Of a DNA stretch of 9,291 nt, positions 6,577 to 9,291 are shown piece after piece. Position numbers and translations under genes: made by a program. Each line of letters begins with the position of its first letter. Within the stretch, counting starts at the first letter, position 1. The notes below the pieces were generated by a model. The model worked only from the letters and a program-made list of their open reading frames with translations. It made no database searches and was not told the origin of the DNA. Source of the stretch: Candidatus Blautia intestinipullorum (GTDB lineage Bacteria > Bacillota > Clostridia > Lachnospirales > Lachnospiraceae); NCBI GenBank assembly GCA_019120475.1, contig DWVA01000280.1, positions 1 to 9,291 on the forward strand, read 5' to 3'.

Positions 6577-7666
6577 CAGCTTCCTCCCCGGGATTTTTCT
6601 CCGGTCTGTCTACAAGGACCGCGTCTTCAGGCTGGAAACTTATATGAAGCTTCTGCCCCGGCTGGACCCCGGCGTCAATTCCGTACCGGCTTGCGATCAC
6701 TTCTGTCCCGTCCGAAAGCTTCAGCACAACGCGCAAAAGTCCCCCTGCGAAACTTTTTTCCATAACCTCTGCTTCCAGACCGCTTTCTTCCTCAATCCGG
6801 ATATTTTCACTCCGTACAGCCAAAGTCACGGCTTCTCCTGCTTTTACCGGACTCTCCCCGGAAACCGCCAGCATCTCGCCTCCCGGAAGGGATACCCGGC
6901 AGCGGCCGTCTCCCTCCGCTCCTTTGACCGTTCCCTTCAGGATATTTGCGTTTCCTACGAAAGTAGCCACATAGCTTGTTTTCGGATGATTGTATATCTC
7001 ATCCGGCGTTCCGATCTGTTCAAATCTTCCCTGGTTCATTACCGCGATCCGGTCGGACATATTGATTGCTTCTTCCTGATCATGGGTGATATAAATAAAA
7101 GTAATGCCAAGTTTTTTCTGAAGACGCTTCAGTTCCACCTGCATTGTCCGGCGAAGCTGCAGATCCAAAGCCCCCAGAGGCTCGTCCAGAAGAAGGACTT
7201 TCGGGTTGTTCACAAGCGCCCTTGCAATGGCAACGCGCTGCTTCTGTCCTCCGGAAAGCTCGGAAGGCTTTCTTTTTTCATAGCCTGACAGCTGGACCAG
7301 CTCCAGCATTTCTTTTACTTTTTTCCTGATCTCCGCTTTCGGCGTTTTTTTCAGCTTCAATCCGTATCCGATGTTATCCGCCACATTCATATGGGGAAAT
7401 AACGCGTAATTCTGAAACACCGTGTTTACGTCACGGGCTTCCGGCGCCAGGGATGTAACGTCTTTCCCGTCCAGAAACACCTGTCCGGCATCGGGCATTT
7501 CAAGCCCTGCGATAATCCTCAGAGTCGTCGTCTTTCCGCATCCGGAAGAACCGAGAAGCGTAATAAACTCGCCTTTTCCGATAGCAAGACTGATCCCTCT
7601 TAATACGTCTGTCTCCCTTTCAAATCCTTTTCTGATATCTTTCAGTTCCAAACAAATCTCTGTCAT
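6569..7666 (-). CDS. potA: PotA-type ABC transporter ATP-binding protein (365 aa)
   Basis: Cytoplasmic ATPase that powers the PotBC permease. The nucleotide-binding domain (about 5-240) shows Walker A GSSGCGKTT (39-47), Q-loop Gln85 in VFQNYALFPHM, signature LSGGQKQR (137-144), Walker B VLLLDEP (157-163), D-loop GALD (165-168) and H-loop His195 in ITHDQEEA. A C-terminal TOBE-type regulatory region follows (about 255-352), and the length fits PotA-class ATPases. It is the first gene of the operon. An in-frame TAG lies upstream, so the ATG at 7666 is the first possible start in this frame. AGGA sits 7 nt before it, while a stronger AGGAGG lies 18 nt away. The neighbouring PotB, PotC and PotD make the class assignment firm; the imported compound is less certain (see potD). 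Confidence 0.96.
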   Translation of the reverse strand: MTEICLELKDIRKGFERETDVLRGISLAIGKGEFITLLGSSGCGKTTTLRIIAGLEMPDAGQVFLDGKDVTSLAPEARDVNTVFQNYALFPHMNVADNIGYGLKLKKTPKAEIRKKVKEMLELVQLSGYEKRKPSELSGGQKQRVAIARALVNNPKVLLLDEPLGALDLQLRRTMQVELKRLQKKLGITFIYITHDQEEAINMSDRIAVMNQGRFEQIGTPDEIYNHPKTSYVATFVGNANILKGTVKGAEGDGRCRVSLPGGEMLAVSGESPVKAGEAVTLAVRSENIRIEEESGLEAEVMEKSFAGGLLRVVLKLSDGTEVIASRYGIDAGVQPGQKLHISFQPEDAVLVDRPEKNPGEEADA

Positions 7667-7673
7667 TCTCTTT

Positions 7674-7690
7674 TCCTATAGAAACCTCCT
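7674..7690 (-). promoter_or_regulatory. two ribosome-binding-like sites before potA; no clear promoter in the gap
   Basis: The 87-nt gap between the M20 gene stop (7754) and potA (7666) holds AGGAGG at 7685-7690, 18 nt from the ATG and too far for normal use. A weaker AGGA at 7674-7677 is spaced 7 nt. An AT-rich TATTAT lies further upstream, but no -35 hexamer sits at a proper distance. No terminator hairpin with a T-run follows the M20 gene, so potA may be partly read through from it. Confidence 0.4.
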
Positions 7691-7753
7691 GTATTTTTCT
7701 CTCTTTTGTGAAATAATATTGAGCTGAAAGCCTCCAACTGTATTGTCCGCAGA

Positions 7754-9058
7754 TTATTTCCGCTCAAGAAGCTGCTCTACATATCTGACATAGCCCTCCG
7801 TGTCAAAGACGGGCTGATGATTTCTTTTGATCTCCAGCGCTTTTTCAGCTCCGTTTTTCAAAAGTTTATAGGCTGTCAGCGCAAGAAGCTTCGCCGGAAG
7901 TATATATGCCTTCTCCGGATCTGTGATGCGGAAATCCGCTCCATGAAGTTTGCCTTCAAATCCTTTAAACGTAAAATTCACCACCGGGAAAATCTGACTT
8001 AAATCCCCGACATCTGTACAGGCATTATTAAAATCACCCTTCTGTACGGTACGGTACTTAAGTCCCAGTTCCCGGGCCGCGTCCACAAGCGCCTCGTCAG
8101 CCCCTCTGGGGATGATCGGCATATACCCCTGAAGAACCTCTCTTTCGATCTTTCCTCCGAAAGCATAGGCGGCTCCGTCATATGCCCGGTGGACTTTTTC
8201 CCGGATCTCCTGGATCTTTTCCAGAGACGCGGCTCTGACCTTTGTTTCCAGCACTGCCTCGTCCGGCACGCTGTTCAGCACGTCTCCCGCCTTCCGTATC
8301 ACATTGTGAAGGCGCACATGATCTTCTTCCCGGAAAGTTTCCCTCATCAGCCCCATCATCTGTATGGCGCTGGTGGCAATGCTCAGAGCGTTTACTCCAT
8401 TCCATGGATCCACCGCCGCATGGGCGGCCTTTCCCCGCACTGTTACCCGCTCCGCCGTAAATCCGTTGCAGGCGGGATTTCCCAAATAAAAATCTTCCTC
8501 CACCGGAACCATATGCACATGGGTAGTCATGGCGATGTCCGTTCTGTCAAAAGCACCGGTCCGGATCAGCTCGCTTTTGCCGGACATGAACTGCACTCCT
8601 TTTTCCCTTAACAGAGGACGTCTGTCCGCGTCAATATACTCTTCCGCCGGAACAGCAAAAAAGGACAGGGAACCGCCCAGTTCTTTCCGGATTTCCGGAT
8701 CTGCAAAAGCAAAAGCCGATCCCATCATCGCCGCCATCTGGGCGTGATGGCCGCAGGCATGAGCAGTTCCGTTAGCCGGATCCGCCATGGGATGCGTTTT
8801 GCATCCAATAGCGTCCAATTCTCCGATGATCGTAAGATTCGGACCTTTTTCCGGGCCCCAGTCTCCCCGGACGCCTGTCAGCGCCAATCCGGTATGTACC
8901 TCGTATCCCAGTTCTCTCAGAAGTCCCGCTGTTTTCTCCGCAGTCCGTCTTTCCTCAAATCCCGGCTCCGGATGGGCGGCGATATCTTCCGCAAATTCAA
9001 TGATCCTGTCTCTGTTTTCATCGATCAGACGAAGAATTTTCTGTTCTGTTTTGTCCAT
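7754..9058 (-). CDS. M20-family amidohydrolase / metallopeptidase (434 aa)
   Basis: Zinc hydrolase of the M20 family, resembling the hippurate/N-acyl-amino-acid/AbgB-like amidohydrolases that cleave an amide to free an amino acid or amine. Motifs in order: HPEPGFEE (29-36), GELDAIG (79-85), HACGHHAQMAA (100-110) with Cys102/His104, PAEEY (137-141) with the catalytic Glu pair 139/140, HVH (180-182), the dimerisation-domain patch RGKAAHAAVDPWNGVNA (208-224), TDVGD (348-352) and LHGADF (371-376) with the C-terminal His372. No signal peptide is seen, so it is cytoplasmic. The metal motif reads GHHAQ where M20D enzymes more often have GHDAH. The start is ATG at 9058, supported by AAGGAG 9 nt upstream; a TTG start at 9082 would lie beyond that site. 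It has its own leader and promoter region and is followed by the pot operon on the same strand. The substrate is unknown. Confidence 0.9.
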   Translation of the reverse strand: MDKTEQKILRLIDENRDRIIEFAEDIAAHPEPGFEERRTAEKTAGLLRELGYEVHTGLALTGVRGDWGPEKGPNLTIIGELDAIGCKTHPMADPANGTAHACGHHAQMAAMMGSAFAFADPEIRKELGGSLSFFAVPAEEYIDADRRPLLREKGVQFMSGKSELIRTGAFDRTDIAMTTHVHMVPVEEDFYLGNPACNGFTAERVTVRGKAAHAAVDPWNGVNALSIATSAIQMMGLMRETFREEDHVRLHNVIRKAGDVLNSVPDEAVLETKVRAASLEKIQEIREKVHRAYDGAAYAFGGKIEREVLQGYMPIIPRGADEALVDAARELGLKYRTVQKGDFNNACTDVGDLSQIFPVVNFTFKGFEGKLHGADFRITDPEKAYILPAKLLALTAYKLLKNGAEKALEIKRNHQPVFDTEGYVRYVEQLLERK

Positions 9059-9067
9059 AGATACCAA

Positions 9068-9073
9068 CTCCTT
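9068..9073 (-). promoter_or_regulatory. Shine-Dalgarno fixing the M20 gene start
   Basis: AAGGAG on the - strand, 9 nt before the ATG at 9058. The only longer reading starts with TTG at 9082, upstream of this site, so the site argues for the shorter 434-aa protein. Confidence 0.75.
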
Positions 9074-9080
9074 TTTCAGC

Positions 9081-9126
9081 AATGTATTCTATGAATCTAT
9101 AGATTTTTCATTCACTTTCGTACATT
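9081..9126 (-). promoter_or_regulatory. possible structured leader of the M20 gene
   Basis: In the 5' leader, AATGTA (9126-9121, read on the - strand) can pair with TACATT (9086-9081). Inside it ATGAA (9111-9107) can pair with TTCAT (9095-9091). The core contains a perfect 12-bp palindrome, AATCTATAGATT (9094-9105), which could equally be a protein-binding operator. The outer helix ends 7 nt before the ribosome site. The helices are short and AT-rich and I recognise no known riboswitch class, so this is only a candidate regulatory structure. Confidence 0.35.
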
Positions 9127-9128
9127 AC

Positions 9129-9148
9129 AGTGCGGATATTTTCGCACT
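9129..9148. promoter_or_regulatory. operator-like inverted repeat at the M20 promoter
   Basis: AGTGCG (9129-9134) and CGCACT (9143-9148) form a hyphenated inverted repeat with an 8-bp spacer, extendable to 8 bp by one G-T and one A-T pair. It is the only GC-rich patch in an AT-rich region. It begins about where transcription should start from the predicted -10 at 9155-9160, a classic position for a repressor site. It could also be an RNA hairpin at the very 5' end of the message. Confidence 0.45.
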
Positions 9149-9154
9149 TATTTT

Positions 9155-9182
9155 ATCATATCATATTTTTTTCTGAATGCAA
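9155..9182 (-). promoter_or_regulatory. putative promoter of the M20 amidohydrolase gene
   Basis: On the - strand, TTGCAT (9182-9177) and TATGAT (9160-9155) are separated by 16 bp. The -10 matches TATAAT in 5 of 6 positions, the -35 only in its TTG. A second overlapping TATGAT occurs at 9165-9160. The site lies immediately downstream of the tRNA terminator, where a new promoter is expected. Confidence 0.45.
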
Positions 9183-9183
9183 G

Positions 9184-9211
9184 AAAAAAACCGGAAACAT
9201 TCTGTCCCCGG
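9184..9211 (-). terminator. intrinsic terminator of tRNA-Thr
   Basis: Read on the - strand, CCGGGGACA (9211-9203), loop GAA and TGTTTCCGG (9199-9191) form a 9-bp stem with two G-U pairs. A run of seven T (9190-9184) follows. It starts 11 nt after the tRNA 3' end and ends tRNA transcription before the M20 promoter. Confidence 0.9.
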
Positions 9212-9221
9212 CCTGTCAAAA

Positions 9222-9291
9222 AGCTGGAAAAGAGACTCGAACTCTCGACCCCTTCATTACGAGTGAAGTGCTCTACCGACTGAGCTATTCC
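9222..9291 (-). tRNA. tRNA-Thr (anticodon CGT), 5' end cut by the window
   Basis: The - strand reads as a cloverleaf: D-arm GCTC/GAGC with loop AGTCGGTA, anticodon stem CTTCA/TGAAG with loop CTCGTAA giving anticodon CGT (codon ACG, threonine), variable loop GGGTC, T-arm GAGAG-TTCGAGT-CTCTT, acceptor 3' strand TTCCAGC and discriminator T. The visible 5' acceptor strand begins GGAA; the pairing predicts that the missing three bases are GCT, for a total of 73 nt. No CCA is encoded; T-rich sequence follows directly. Confidence 0.95.

Noticed and set aside
7691..7753. Strong promoter for the pot operon
   Set aside because: TATTAT is present, but TTGGAG is only 13 bp away and the CGGACA hexamer is 25 bp away. 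Neither spacing is acceptable.
9059..9082. TTG start giving a 442-aa M20 protein
   Set aside because: The AAGGAG ribosome site lies inside this extension, 9 nt before the ATG at 9058.
9094..9105. CcpA-type cre site
   Set aside because: The palindrome lacks the central CG and the expected TGnAA...TTnCA spacing of cre sites.
9222..9291. tRNA-Thr 3' end as an integration site of a genomic island
   Set aside because: No integrase, no duplicated tRNA 3' end within the window, and the following genes look like ordinary chromosomal metabolism.

Overview
The window looks like a chromosomal segment of a Gram-positive Clostridia, most likely a Lachnospiraceae-type gut anaerobe. The grounds are strong AGGAGG-type ribosome sites before most genes, mid-range GC, tight operons with 4-8 nt overlaps, a 4Fe-4S ferredoxin-type protein, and a tRNA gene without an encoded CCA. 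The assignment is an inference from style, not from a database match.

Layout from left to right. On the + strand (1-981), an extended -10 promoter preceded by a tandem 18-bp repeat drives a stand-alone homocysteine S-methyltransferase domain protein. It ends in a 17-bp perfect-stem bidirectional terminator (981-1034), shared with the convergent operon. On the - strand, 7666 down to 1034, lies a six-gene run read potA-potB-potC-potD-(PTS Enzyme I)-(DUF362/2x[4Fe-4S] protein). Genes overlap by 8 and 4 nt or sit 22-63 nt apart, so they are probably one transcript. Upstream on the same strand (9058-7754) is an M20-family amidohydrolase with its own structured leader and operator-like inverted repeats. 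Before it stand a tRNA-Thr(CGT) terminator and the tRNA itself, whose first 3 nt lie outside the window.

How they may work together. PotABCD is a complete ABC importer of the spermidine/putrescine class. Two features of the binding protein are odd: no lipobox for membrane anchoring, and loss of several residues that contact polyamine in E. coli PotD. The transported compound may therefore not be a standard polyamine. The two genes downstream of potD do not belong to a classical pot operon: a complete-looking PEP-protein phosphotransferase (Enzyme I) without a neighbouring HPr, and an uncharacterised DUF362 iron-sulfur protein. The M20 amidohydrolase upstream could process an imported amide, but this rests only on proximity. 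The pot-EI-DUF362 combination is the best candidate here for an undescribed functional unit. No mobile elements, CRISPR arrays or phage genes were seen. No gene-free stretch exceeds about 165 bp.
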